Assembly: GCA_964511535.1 (NCBI GenBank)
Contig: CAZEFW010000045.1
Location: 1-54,800, forward strand
DNA length: 54,800 bases
Direction: 5' to 3'
Source of the DNA: CAZCFB01 sp964511535
Lineage (GTDB): Bacteria > Myxococcota_A > Polyangia > GCA-2747355 > CAZCFB01
Positions 28,573 through 39,127 of this stretch are shown here, piece by piece. The notes beneath the pieces were generated by a model. That model ran no database searches, was not told the origin of the DNA, and was given only the letters and a program-made list of their open reading frames with translations. The translations under genes were made by a program, and so were the position numbers. Numbering within the stretch: the stretch's first letter is position 1; every line of letters begins with the position of its first letter.

Positions 28573-29720
28573 TCCGGCCTCCCCGGCGCATCATCATCCA
28601 TCCCGAGGTGAGGCACACCGCCATGGCCACCCGCCTGGCCCGCTGGGCGGACCAGCAGGGCGTCCCCGTGCAGGTGGCGCCCGCGGATGCCCGGACCACG
28701 CCCGAGCTCGGCGCCGCCGCTTCCAAGGAGGTCCTGCACCTGGTGCGGCACCGCGGGGCCGTGCTCAAGCCCTGCACCGGGCGCACGGACTCGCTGCTCT
28801 GTTGCAACCTCAACGTGCTGACCCAGGTGGTGGGCTGCCCCCTCGACTGCAGCTACTGCGTGCTGCAGGCCTACCAGAACAGCGCCGTGATCACCGTGGG
28901 CGCCAACGGGGCGGACATCCTGAGCCGGCTCGAGGCCGAGGCGGCGCAGCAGCCGCGGCGGCTGCTGCGGGTGTGCACGGGGCAGGTCGGCGACAGCCTC
29001 GCCCTGGAGCCGGAGCTCGGGTTCGCATCGCGGCTGGTGCGCCAGGTGGCGCGCTCGGACAACCTGGTGCTGGAGTTGAAGACCAAGACCGACGCGGTGG
29101 ACGACCTGCTGCCCCTGGACCATGGCGGCCGCACCATCGTCTCCTGGAGCCTGAGCCCCGCCGGCACCGCCCGCCGCGAGGAGCATGGCTGCGCGTCCCT
29201 GGACGGGCGCCTGCAGGCGGCAGCGCGGGCGGCCCGGGCGGGCTACCTGGTGGGGTTCCACCTCGACCCGATGATCCCGGGCGTCAGCGCCGAGCAGGAG
29301 CAGCAGGATCACCGTGAGCTGCTGACTCAGGCCCTGGACGCGGTGCCGCCGGACCGGCTGGCGCATGTCTCCCTCGGCACCGTGCGGTTCCCGCCCTCGG
29401 CGCGCCGCACCATGCTCGAGCGGTTCCCCGACTCCCGGGCCACCCTGGGCGAGCTGCTGCCGGAGGCGGACGGCAAGCTGCGGCTGCTGTCCCCGCGGCG
29501 GGTGGCGCTGTACCGGGCGGTGGCGGCCGTGGCCCGCGCACGCTGTCCGGAGCTGTTCATCTACCTCTGCATGGAGCCAGCCCGGATCTGGCGCGCTGCG
29601 CTGGGCTCTCTGGACCTGGACTCCAACCAGGCGGTGGAGCTGGCCTTCGCCCGCAGCCTGCACCGCCGCTTCGGCCTCTGCCCGGAGGCGCCGGATCCCG
29701 CGCACTACCCGGCGGAATAA
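28569..29720 (+). CDS. Spore photoproduct lyase-like radical SAM protein
   Basis: 383 residues. The 4Fe-4S cluster motif is CxxxCxxC at C90, C94 and C97 (GCPLDCSYC), as in spore photoproduct lyase. C136 in RVCTGQVGDS lies where SPL has the catalytic H-donor cysteine (C141 in B. subtilis). The later SWSLSP and GYLVGFHLDP motifs also match the SPL family. SPL repairs the spore photoproduct thymine dimer in endospore formers. Homologues in non-sporulating proteobacteria have no established substrate. Coupled to the ParB-like gene by an ATGA overlap. Family call is firm; substrate is not. Confidence 0.85.
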   Translation: MIRPPRRIIIHPEVRHTAMATRLARWADQQGVPVQVAPADARTTPELGAAASKEVLHLVRHRGAVLKPCTGRTDSLLCCNLNVLTQVVGCPLDCSYCVLQAYQNSAVITVGANGADILSRLEAEAAQQPRRLLRVCTGQVGDSLALEPELGFASRLVRQVARSDNLVLELKTKTDAVDDLLPLDHGGRTIVSWSLSPAGTARREEHGCASLDGRLQAAARAARAGYLVGFHLDPMIPGVSAEQEQQDHRELLTQALDAVPPDRLAHVSLGTVRFPPSARRTMLERFPDSRATLGELLPEADGKLRLLSPRRVALYRAVAAVARARCPELFIYLCMEPARIWRAALGSLDLDSNQAVELAFARSLHRRFGLCPEAPDPAHYPAE

Positions 29721-29801
29721 AACCGCTATGGATCCGTTTCTCCCGTTGATGAGATAATAGGCCGGTTTTGCGTCCGGAGCGGGGCGCATCGGAGCGAAGA
29801 G

Positions 29802-31496
29802 ATGGAGCGAAGCAGGTCTGGTTTGAACCGGTTCATCCTCACGCTGGTGAGCGCAGCAGCTCTCAGCCTGGGGTGCGTGGGCAACGACTTCCTGGACGAC
29901 CCGTACGATCCGAGCAAGACGGACAAGGACGGCGACGGGGTGGCCAAGGAGGACGGCGACTGCGATGACAATGACAGCAACATCAAGCCGGGGGCGCAGG
30001 AGCGCGAGAACTGCCTCGATGACGACTGCGACGGCAGGGTGGATGAGGGGGTGCCCTGGAACGACGGGGTGAACAAGACCAACGAGGATCGCGACGGCGA
30101 TGGCTACTGCCCCTCAACAGGTGACGTGAAGGACTGCGAGGGGAACAAGCGGCGCAACCCCGGCATGGCAGAGGACGGCGGCGACGGCTCGGGCAAGCCC
30201 AACGGCATCGACGACAACTGCAACGGCACCAAGGACGAGGGGCTCGCGTCGTCCGACCTGGACAAGGACGGCTTCACCGTGGGCGGGGGCGACTGCAACG
30301 ACAACGACGCCAACGTCAACCCGGGCGCCATCGAGGTGGCAGGCATGCTGTGCAAGACGGCCCAGGACTGCCCGCCGCCCCACAAGTGCTTCGGCGGGTT
30401 CTGCCGCTGCATGACCAAGATCGACTGCTCCAGCGACACCAAGTGCTCCAAAGACGCCGACTGCAGCAAGTACGCCGGCGAGACCTGCAAGCAGGGGCGC
30501 TGCGCCTCCAACTGGCTCTGCCTCAAGGCCCAGGCCGGGCTGTCCAACCCGACGCTGAAGGTGTGCCGCGACAACACCGACAACGACTGCGACAAGAAGA
30601 CCGACGAGCTGCCCACCCGGTGCGACGATCCGTCCAAGCTGAGCAAGGACAACCCGCTGGACATGGCCCGGGCCATGGAGATCTGCGACTCGGACCACAA
30701 GTGCGGCATGGAGAGCAAGTGCCCGGGCAAGCTCAAGTGCGTCAACGGCAAGTGCTCCCGCATCCTCAAGGCGTGGTTCAACAGCAAGGCGTCGGGCAAG
30801 GCGCGCGCGATCCTGTCCCAGTTCGCCAAGAGCGGCCCGTTCAAGCCGAAGGCGGGCAAGGCCTTCGCCGTGCTGTCGTCGGGGCTCGCGGACTACAGCC
30901 CGGCGCAGAAGTGCCCCCAGTCCGGCTCCTCGTTCAAGGTCACCGGCGTCGACCCGGACCCCTCGGCCAAGGACAAGAAGGCCAACGACTACATCGAGCT
31001 CGGCCTGGAGATCCTGGTGCCCACAAACGCCAGGAGCTTCGACTTCGACTTCAACTTCTTCTCAACCGAGTACCCCGAGTGGGTCGGCTCCCAGTACAAC
31101 GACACCTTCTGGGTCAACCTGACCTCCAAGAAGTTCAACGGCAACATCTCCTTCGACTCCAAGAAGGTGCCCATCCGCATCAACAACGCCTTCTTCTCCA
31201 TCTGCGATCCGTACGCGTCGAAGCCGATAACCAAGACCATGTGCACCAAGAAGCCGGCCTCCCAGTACCTCACGGGCACCGGCTACGCTCAGGACTGCTC
31301 CCCCAAGCCGTACATGGCCACCGGCGGCGCCACCGACTGGCTGCACACCACCTCGCCGGTGACGCCGGGTGAGACCATCAAGCTGGTGTTCAGCATCTTC
31401 GACAAGGGCGACTTCATCCTCGACTCGTCGGTGCTCATCGACAACTTCCGCTGGAAGCTGACCCCCGCCAAGAAGCCGTTTACCGGCCCGCAGTAA
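29802..31496 (+). CDS. MopE-like lipoprotein with DGDG calcium-binding-type motifs
   Basis: 564 residues with GGAG seven bases upstream of the ATG. The signal ends in AALSLGC, so C25 is the probable lipidation site. The next about 130 residues hold DxDxDG-type units (DKDGDGVAKEDGDCDDND, DRDGDGYCPS, DKDGFTVGGGDCNDND) like the putative metal-binding repeats of MopE-related proteins. A cysteine-rich middle part (about 170-310) follows. The C-terminal domain (about 350-560) resembles a choice-of-anchor type module, with FDFDFNFFSTEYPEWVG and ILDSSVLIDNFRW. Probably on the cell surface. Ligand or partner unknown. Confidence 0.8.
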   Translation: MERSRSGLNRFILTLVSAAALSLGCVGNDFLDDPYDPSKTDKDGDGVAKEDGDCDDNDSNIKPGAQERENCLDDDCDGRVDEGVPWNDGVNKTNEDRDGDGYCPSTGDVKDCEGNKRRNPGMAEDGGDGSGKPNGIDDNCNGTKDEGLASSDLDKDGFTVGGGDCNDNDANVNPGAIEVAGMLCKTAQDCPPPHKCFGGFCRCMTKIDCSSDTKCSKDADCSKYAGETCKQGRCASNWLCLKAQAGLSNPTLKVCRDNTDNDCDKKTDELPTRCDDPSKLSKDNPLDMARAMEICDSDHKCGMESKCPGKLKCVNGKCSRILKAWFNSKASGKARAILSQFAKSGPFKPKAGKAFAVLSSGLADYSPAQKCPQSGSSFKVTGVDPDPSAKDKKANDYIELGLEILVPTNARSFDFDFNFFSTEYPEWVGSQYNDTFWVNLTSKKFNGNISFDSKKVPIRINNAFFSICDPYASKPITKTMCTKKPASQYLTGTGYAQDCSPKPYMATGGATDWLHTTSPVTPGETIKLVFSIFDKGDFILDSSVLIDNFRWKLTPAKKPFTGPQ

Positions 31497-31512
31497 GGCG
31501 AGCTTCGCTCGC

Positions 31513-31663
31513 CTGGCATCAGGCTTCAGACTTCGGGCTTCAGGTGGAAGTGTCGCTGGCATCAGGCTTCAGACTTCGGTCTTCAGGTGGAAGCGTCGCT
31601 GGCATCGGGAGCAAATCTCCCAAGCAATCGCCCCTGAAGCCTGATGCCTGAAGTCTGAAGTCC
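31513..31663. repeat. 43-bp tandem repeat with an inverted copy
   Basis: Two copies of a 43-base unit start at 31513 and 31556, with a third partial copy at 31599. The core is GGCATCAGGCTTCAG. A reverse-complement copy of this 15-base core lies at 31634-31648, so the transcript of the upstream lipoprotein gene could fold into a long hairpin. The CTTCAG and CATCAG words are the same as in the array at 54715-54800. Confidence 0.8.
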
Positions 31664-31725
31664 TCGCGCGCGCCAGCGCGCATCCGTTGACATTCCGTCG
31701 GCACTCGAATTAGCTATACCCATCT

Positions 31726-31799
<74 letters not shown>

Positions 31800-31815
31800 C
31801 TGATGAGGGGAGAGG

Positions 31816-33138
31816 TTACCGGGGCCTGATGGTCACGCCGTCGTCCGGGTCCACCGCCACGACGGTGCCGGCCACCGGGGCGCGCATGTCCACCTCGTCC
31901 GAGCCGGACGGCGCCAGGGAAACCAGATCACCAGCCGCCACCGCGTCCCCTTCCACCACCATGGCGGTGCGCTTGCCCAGCATCGGGCTGTGGGCCGGGA
32001 TTATGATCTCCTGCGGGATCACGGTGCGCGGGGTCGAGGGAGCCAGCGGATCGTCGAGGCCCAGCCCCAGGCGCTCCAGCAGCCGCCCCACGCCCTGGCG
32101 CCTGCCCGCCCTGTCATCTGGCAGCCGCAGCGTCGGGGTGGAGTGGGGGAGCCCGAGCCGGGTGGCCGCCTCGCCCACCAGCTCGGCAGGCCTGAGCATG
32201 GTGGGGCAGAGGGTGCTGCACAGGCCGCAGCCGATGCACTGGGCCGCGGCGGCCAGGTGCCGCGGCTCCTCGGGCGGCGCGGCGAGCTCGCGCAGCACCA
32301 GGTGCGGCTGGAGGTCGCCCCCACGCAGGAACACCGTGCAGGTGTCCGTGCACAGCCGGCACCCCACGCAGGCCGCGGGCACGCGGGCCAGCAGATCGGC
32401 CGACGGCGTCGTGCCACGCCTGACCAGCGGGTGGTCATGCCGCATGATGAGCACCCCGTCGGTGTCCAGGTCCACGGAGCGGTCCTGATCCACACGCAGC
32501 CCGCCAGGCAGGCCGTTGATGTAGGGCACCCAGCCCGGGTCGTCGCAGCCGCCGCACGCCTCCACCAGCGCGGCCACGGGCGCGCCGAGCGGGACCTGCA
32601 GCACCGCCGGCCGGGCCACATGGCCGGCCACGGTCACCACCCGCCGCAGGGCAGGGCGCCCCTCCAGCGCGCCGGCCAGCTCCACCAGCAGCCGGGCCTC
32701 GAGCACGAGGGCGCGGTCCAGCCCGGCGGCCGGGACGCTCTTGCCCTGCAGGCCGGCCAGATCGCACAGCAGCGACGGGGCCTCCAGGGGGTAGCGCGGC
32801 GGGAGCGGCACCACCTCGGCGCGCGTGCTGCGCGCCTCGTGGATCAACGACGTCACCAACGCCGGCTGATCTGCGTCCACCGCCAGGATCACCCGGTCCG
32901 CGCCCACCATCAGCGCGGCGGCGGCCAGGCCGCGCACGATCCGATCCGGAGACCAGCGCCCGAGGGAGCCCTCGGACCGCATCAGCGGGGTGTCGTCACA
33001 GACGCGCCCGATCACCACGGGGTGGCTCCGGTCCTGGAGCTTGAGCGCGCGACCGTCGCGATGGGCGACGCCCGCGGCTGCCAGCCGCTGACGCATGGCC
33101 GAGATGATGTGCGCTGAGGAGCCTTCCACGAGCGGCAT
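31816..33138 (-). CDS. Orphan RnfC/PduS-like iron-sulfur electron-transfer protein
   Basis: 440 residues. The N-terminal half resembles the NADH/FMN-binding (complex I 51-kDa-like) and SLBB regions of RnfC and PduS. Two ferredoxin-type motifs follow: CVGCRLCTDTC (about 255-266) and CIGCGLCSTLCP (about 298-309). The C-terminal 100 residues look like the RnfC barrel-sandwich domain (HSPMLGKRTAMVVEGDAVAAGD, MRAPVAGTVVAVDP). No other rnf or pdu gene is near, so partners are unknown. TATAAT overlaps the annotated ATG on this strand. Either this start is leaderless or translation begins at the ATG at 33096. Confidence 0.75.
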   Translation of the reverse strand: MPLVEGSSAHIISAMRQRLAAAGVAHRDGRALKLQDRSHPVVIGRVCDDTPLMRSEGSLGRWSPDRIVRGLAAAALMVGADRVILAVDADQPALVTSLIHEARSTRAEVVPLPPRYPLEAPSLLCDLAGLQGKSVPAAGLDRALVLEARLLVELAGALEGRPALRRVVTVAGHVARPAVLQVPLGAPVAALVEACGGCDDPGWVPYINGLPGGLRVDQDRSVDLDTDGVLIMRHDHPLVRRGTTPSADLLARVPAACVGCRLCTDTCTVFLRGGDLQPHLVLRELAAPPEEPRHLAAAAQCIGCGLCSTLCPTMLRPAELVGEAATRLGLPHSTPTLRLPDDRAGRRQGVGRLLERLGLGLDDPLAPSTPRTVIPQEIIIPAHSPMLGKRTAMVVEGDAVAAGDLVSLAPSGSDEVDMRAPVAGTVVAVDPDDGVTIRPR

Positions 33139-33262
33139 TATATCTCAAAGTCGCCCGCCTGCGGCCACAGGCCCCGGCGGGCAAACCTGGTGCCTGCAGG
33201 CCCCCGTTTTTCGCCTGTAATGGGCAGGCCAGCGCCAGGTGACCAACGCCTGGTGGGCCTGA

Positions 33263-33298
33263 GCTATTGACTATCGACTACTGACTGTCGACTATGAT
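33263..33298. repeat. Degenerate TGACTATCGACT-type microrepeat
   Basis: The stretch is built from repeated words GACT, TCGACT and TTGACT with small changes. A similar stretch (ACTGTCGATT, ACTGTCGACT) occurs at about 39162-39186 before another gene. It ends in TATGAT (33293-33298), which may serve as the -10 of the next gene. Confidence 0.55.
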
Positions 33299-33322
33299 CG
33301 CCTCACACAGGTGTAGAGACTC

Positions 33323-34603
33323 ATGAAGTACGTCATCGTCAAGACAACCGTCGGCGGTCGCGAGGCTTACCAGCGGACTCTGCGTGCGCACCTCGAATTC
33401 CTCGAGGGGTTGCGCCGGCGAGGGATCCTCTTCCTCTCGGGGAGGTACGAAGACCGCTCTGGCAGCCTCTATTTCATCGAGGCCGAGGGCATGGAGGAGG
33501 CCATCGCCATCGCCCGGGAGGACCCGCTGGTCAAGGACGGGGTGGAGGAGTACCAGGTCAAGGCGTGGAACACCACCTCCCCCGACATGCTCCAGGAGAA
33601 GAGCGGGTCCGTGCCGATCCACCCGGTGGAGTCGGGGCCCGTGGAGGCGCCGCCCGCCGACGAGGACAGCTTCACCGTCGTGGAGGCCAACGAGGCCGAG
33701 AACGGCCAGGTGCTGGTGCGCTGCCTGGCGCCGGACGAGATCCCCGACGACGATCCCGTGCGGCTCGGCTATCTGCGCAACGCGCGCGACAGGGGCATGC
33801 AGAAGCTGTTGCTCTATTACGAGGAGCAGCTGGCGGGGCAGCTGGAGTACGCGCCCATCCGGGGCAGCGGGCTGCCGATCATCGGCTCGGAGGTGGCGGT
33901 CATTCACTGCATCTGGGTCCTCGACGCCTTCACCGGGCTGGCAGGGGGCCGGCGCCTGCTGGCGGCCTGCTCCGAGCGTACGAGCGCGCAGAGCCTGGCG
34001 ACCATCGCCTACAACGACAACCTGCCCTGGATGCCCGCGAGCTTCTTTCGCAGCCAGGGTTTCTCCACGCTGGAGCAGGTGGAGACCGGCCGGTTCTTCG
34101 AGAACACGCCCATCGTGGCCCACCTGATGTGGCGCCCGCTGCTGCCGGACGCGCCGCAGCCGACCTGGGATCCTGTGCGCCTGCTGGAGGGCCTCGACTT
34201 CTGCTCTGCCTACCCGTGGCTGCACGGCCGCCGCCTCTACTGGGGCCGCCGGTTCAGCTACACCGGCGTGCTGGTCAAGGAGGGCCTGAGGCGGCCGGGG
34301 ATCCTGGGCCAGCTTCCGGTGCTGGATCAGCGCAAGGGTGACATGTGGACCATGGTCAAGGTCGGCGTGCCCGAGGCTGACCTGAGCCGGGCGGTGAAGC
34401 TGATCCAGTCCACCCTCATCGAGGAGCCCACCTACTTCGCGCACCTGTACCGGGACGACGAGGTGATCATCATCTTCCCTGACCGGATCTTCACCACCCG
34501 CAAGGGGGCCAGGGATCAACGCGAGGCGCACCAGTACGGCCTGGAGAAGGGGATCCCCGCGGCGGAGCTGAGCTTCGCCCCCTTCGAGCCCGAAGAGGAG
34601 TAG
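33323..34603 (+). CDS. YciI-like / GNAT fusion protein
   Basis: 426 residues. Residues about 1-90 match the YciI/YCII ferredoxin-like fold: KYVIVKTTVGGREAYQRTLRAHLEFLEGLRRRG, SGRYEDRSGSLYFIEA, IAREDPLVKDGV. Residues about 115-265 look like an acetyltransferase (GNAT) domain with the acceptor-CoA region SGLPIIGSEVAVIHCIWVLDAF and GGRRLLAACSER. The remaining 160 residues are unrecognised and end in an acidic tail. The two domains are normally separate proteins. The histidine-aspartate pair of typical YciI is not clear, so catalysis by that part is uncertain. It precedes the sensor kinase gene by 36 bases. Function unknown. Confidence 0.7.
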   Translation: MKYVIVKTTVGGREAYQRTLRAHLEFLEGLRRRGILFLSGRYEDRSGSLYFIEAEGMEEAIAIAREDPLVKDGVEEYQVKAWNTTSPDMLQEKSGSVPIHPVESGPVEAPPADEDSFTVVEANEAENGQVLVRCLAPDEIPDDDPVRLGYLRNARDRGMQKLLLYYEEQLAGQLEYAPIRGSGLPIIGSEVAVIHCIWVLDAFTGLAGGRRLLAACSERTSAQSLATIAYNDNLPWMPASFFRSQGFSTLEQVETGRFFENTPIVAHLMWRPLLPDAPQPTWDPVRLLEGLDFCSAYPWLHGRRLYWGRRFSYTGVLVKEGLRRPGILGQLPVLDQRKGDMWTMVKVGVPEADLSRAVKLIQSTLIEEPTYFAHLYRDDEVIIIFPDRIFTTRKGARDQREAHQYGLEKGIPAAELSFAPFEPEEE

Positions 34604-34639
34604 GGCCGGCGCTGGCTGCCGATGCTATAATCGCTTGAT

Positions 34640-36516
<1,877 letters not shown>

Positions 36517-36520
<4 letters not shown>

Positions 36521-37302
36521 ACAGTGAACAGGCACGCATTCTGGTCATCGACGACGAGGAGATCGTCCACGCCAGCGTGGGCAAGATCCTGCGCCGCGCG
36601 GGCTACTCCACCGAGTCTGTATTCTCCGCAGCCGACGGGCTCGAGCGAGCGCGCCAGGACGAGTACGATCTGATCATCACCGACCTGATGATGCCCGGCA
36701 TGAACGGCATCGAGCTGTTGCGGGCGCTCCGGGCCGCCGAGGTGAACGCGGCGATGCTGATGATCACGGGCTACCCCACCATCCGCACCGCCCTCGAGGC
36801 CATGCGCCTCGGGGCCATGGACTACCTGGCCAAGCCGTTCACACGGAAGGAGCTGCTGGCGCCGGTGATGCGCGCCCTGCGCCAGGAGCCCGAGGAAGCG
36901 CCCGCCGAGATGAGCGAGGACGGCTCGGTGGTGGACCCCGCGAACCTCGTGCCGGGGACCGAGCTGTTCCTGCCGCACCACGCCTGGGCCCGCTTCCAGC
37001 AGGACGGCTACTTCAAGATCGGCGTGGAGGCCTCCTTCCTCGGGGCGGCGGGGCAGGTCACCTCCCTGGATCTGCCCGAGCCGCTGGACCTGCTTGAGCA
37101 GGGGCGGACCGGGCTGCAGATGGCGACGTCCGCCGGCGAGGAGCACGCCGTGGCCATGCCCCTGAGCGGGCAGGTGGTGGACGTGAACGAGGCCCTGGAC
37201 CCGGGGGATCTCACGTCAGACCGGTGGTGCCTCCGGCTGCTGCCCAGCGACCTGAAGGCGGAGCTTCGCAACCTGATGGTCCGCCGCACGCCGGCGGGGT
37301 AA
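36517..37302 (+). CDS. Response regulator with degenerate GcvH/lipoyl-like output domain
   Basis: 261 residues. The receiver domain (1-125) has D12/D13, phosphoacceptor D56 in LIITDLMMPGMNG and the KPFT lysine. There is no DNA-binding or enzyme output domain. Residues about 145-250 instead resemble glycine cleavage H protein: LPHHAWARFQQDGYFKIGVE, then PLSGQVVDVNEAL and SDRWCLRLLPSDL. The lipoyl lysine position is glycine (ATSAGEEHAV), so lipoylation is not expected. Coupled to the kinase by an ATGA overlap. It may act by protein contact. It is convergent with the kinase-like gene, with five bases between stops. Confidence 0.85.
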
Positions 37303-37307
37303 CAGGA

Positions 37308-38264
37308 TCAGAGGTTGAACAGGGAGCGCAGGTCCCGGGCCTGGGAGCGCAGGTCCTCGTAGAAGTCGATGGTCCCCATGGAGAACCGCATCAGCAGGTC
37401 GTTGAGCTCACGCGGGATGTAGGGGTAGATCTTGCGCAGGTTGGCGATGCGGTACTTGTAGAGCGCGATGGCGTCGTGGTCGTCGAAGTGCTTCGACGCG
37501 TGGGGGTACTCCTCGGGGTGCCGCTCCACGCGGCGGAAGGTGTGGATCCCCTTGGCCACCGCGTAGATGATCACGTTGCCCATGCACCAGACATCGTAGT
37601 CGTTGAAGTTCACCTCGTAGTCGAAGTCGATCCAGGTGTAGTGGCCGCTGTCCGCCTCGATGATGATGTGGTCGTTGCGCACGTCGCCGTGGTGGGCGTC
37701 CCGCTCGTGGAGCGCGGCCAGCGCCTCGATGCACTGCACCAGCTGGGCCATGATGCCCGGCAGGGTCTCGTGGAAGTACTCCTCGTGGGGCTGATCCAGT
37801 GAGACCACATGGTTGAAGAGGGTCTTGCCCCGGATGAAGTCGATGATCCGCACGTGGTTCCCCACCGGATCGCGCACGGTGAACCCCTGCATGAACCGGT
37901 CGTTCCCCCGCACGAGGTCCAGCACCGCGGTCTCTTTCTCCGGGCTGCGCCGGCAGCGCACGGTGACCAGGCCCATGTTGACGGTGAACTGCTCGTGGAA
38001 GACGAGCTTGATGATCTTGTGCTCGCCGGTGGTCAGGTCCACCGCGCGCTTGACCCAGAACTTGGGCTGGTCATCGATGCCGAACCGTCCCTCCCTGGTG
38101 TCACCCATGATGAAGTAGTCGTCGCCCTCCAGCCGGATGACGCTGCTGCCGAGGATGGTCATGTAGTTGGAGGTGTCGTCGTGGATCGGCACCTCGCCGT
38201 ACACGCGGCGGCGAGCCAGGGCCTCGATGCGTTCGGCGAGCTCCTTTTGGTTCTCGAAGATCAT
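37308..38264 (-). CDS. Atypical protein-kinase-like enzyme
   Basis: 318 residues from the ATG at 38264; the open frame extends to 38981, through the next gene, without support. A kinase-like fold is shown by K86 in HKIIKLVF, E111, the catalytic loop HGDVRNDHI (192-200) and the metal motif DFD (213-215) in WIDFDYE. The Asp residues are present, so activity is possible. It differs from Hanks kinases by having HGD and DFD. The gene follows PPK2 by 11 bases, so they probably form an operon. Substrate unknown; a polyphosphate or stress link is inference from the neighbour. Confidence 0.65.
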   Translation of the reverse strand: MIFENQKELAERIEALARRRVYGEVPIHDDTSNYMTILGSSVIRLEGDDYFIMGDTREGRFGIDDQPKFWVKRAVDLTTGEHKIIKLVFHEQFTVNMGLVTVRCRRSPEKETAVLDLVRGNDRFMQGFTVRDPVGNHVRIIDFIRGKTLFNHVVSLDQPHEEYFHETLPGIMAQLVQCIEALAALHERDAHHGDVRNDHIIIEADSGHYTWIDFDYEVNFNDYDVWCMGNVIIYAVAKGIHTFRRVERHPEEYPHASKHFDDHDAIALYKYRIANLRKIYPYIPRELNDLLMRFSMGTIDFYEDLRSQARDLRSLFNL

Positions 38265-38275
38265 CGACCTGTAGC

Positions 38276-39127
38276 CTACTTGCCGCGGCGCGCTGGATCG
38301 CCGTGCTCGCGCCTGAAGGCCTCCACCTCGGCGCGCCCGGCCTCGCCGTCCGCCTCGAGCTTCTTCTCCCAGGTGCGCCGCAGGGGCCGCAGGCTCTCCA
38401 CCAGCACCTGGGCCACGGCCAGGTTGCGGAACCACTTCTTGTCCCCCGGCACCACGTACCAGGGCGCCTGCCTGGTGGCGCAGCGGCTGATGGCGTCCTG
38501 GTAGGCGCGGGTGTACTGCTTCCAGTAGCCGCGCTCGCGCCAGTCGTTGGGGTTCAGCTTCCACGCCTTCTCGGGGCGCTCCTCGCGCTCTCGCAGGCGC
38601 TCCTCCTGCTCCCCGAGGCTCACGTGCAGGAAGATCTTCACCACCGCGGTGCCGTGAGCAGCCAGGATCTCCTCGAAGCTGTTGATCTGCTCGTAGCGCG
38701 GACGCCAGATCGCGGGGGGCGCGAGGTTGTGCACCCGAACCACCAGCACGTCCTCGTAGTGGGAGCGGTTGAAGACCGTCACCTCGCCACGCCCTGGCGT
38801 ATGGGCGTGCACGCGCCAGAGGAAGTCGTGGGCCAGCTCCTCCTTGGTGGGCACGCCGAAAGGCGCCACGCTGACGCCCCGCGGGTTGAGCGCGCCGAAG
38901 ACACGCTTGACGGTGCCGTCCTTGCCCGCGGCGTCGCGGCCCTGGAGCACAGTCAGCAGGGAGTGGCTGCGTGCGGCCCACATCAGCTCCTGCAGGTCGA
39001 AGAGCTCCTGCTTGAGCGCGGCGGTCTCGGCCTCGGCCTCGGCGCGCTCAATCTTTTTTGGGGGGCGAGTGCTGATCTTGCTGAGCAGCACCTTGCTGCC
39101 CGGCCTGTTGAATTTGGTGGCGTACAT
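38276..39127 (-). CDS. ppk2: Polyphosphate kinase 2 family protein
   Basis: 283 residues, the size of one-domain PPK2. It transfers phosphate between polyphosphate and nucleotides, usually making ATP or GTP from polyP. Walker A is GRDAAGKDG, followed by the lid region and by FNRSHYEDVLVVRV (Walker B context). WRERGYWKQYTRAYQDAI and PWYVVPGDKKWFRNLAV are typical of class I PPK2. GAGAGG lies three bases before the ATG. Followed at once by the kinase-like gene. Confidence 0.92.
   Translation of the reverse strand: MYATKFNRPGSKVLLSKISTRPPKKIERAEAEAETAALKQELFDLQELMWAARSHSLLTVLQGRDAAGKDGTVKRVFGALNPRGVSVAPFGVPTKEELAHDFLWRVHAHTPGRGEVTVFNRSHYEDVLVVRVHNLAPPAIWRPRYEQINSFEEILAAHGTAVVKIFLHVSLGEQEERLREREERPEKAWKLNPNDWRERGYWKQYTRAYQDAISRCATRQAPWYVVPGDKKWFRNLAVAQVLVESLRPLRRTWEKKLEADGEAGRAEVEAFRREHGDPARRGK

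Noticed and set aside
31513..31663. 43-bp tandem repeats as a small CRISPR
   Set aside because: The whole unit repeats with almost no variable spacer, and no cas gene is near.
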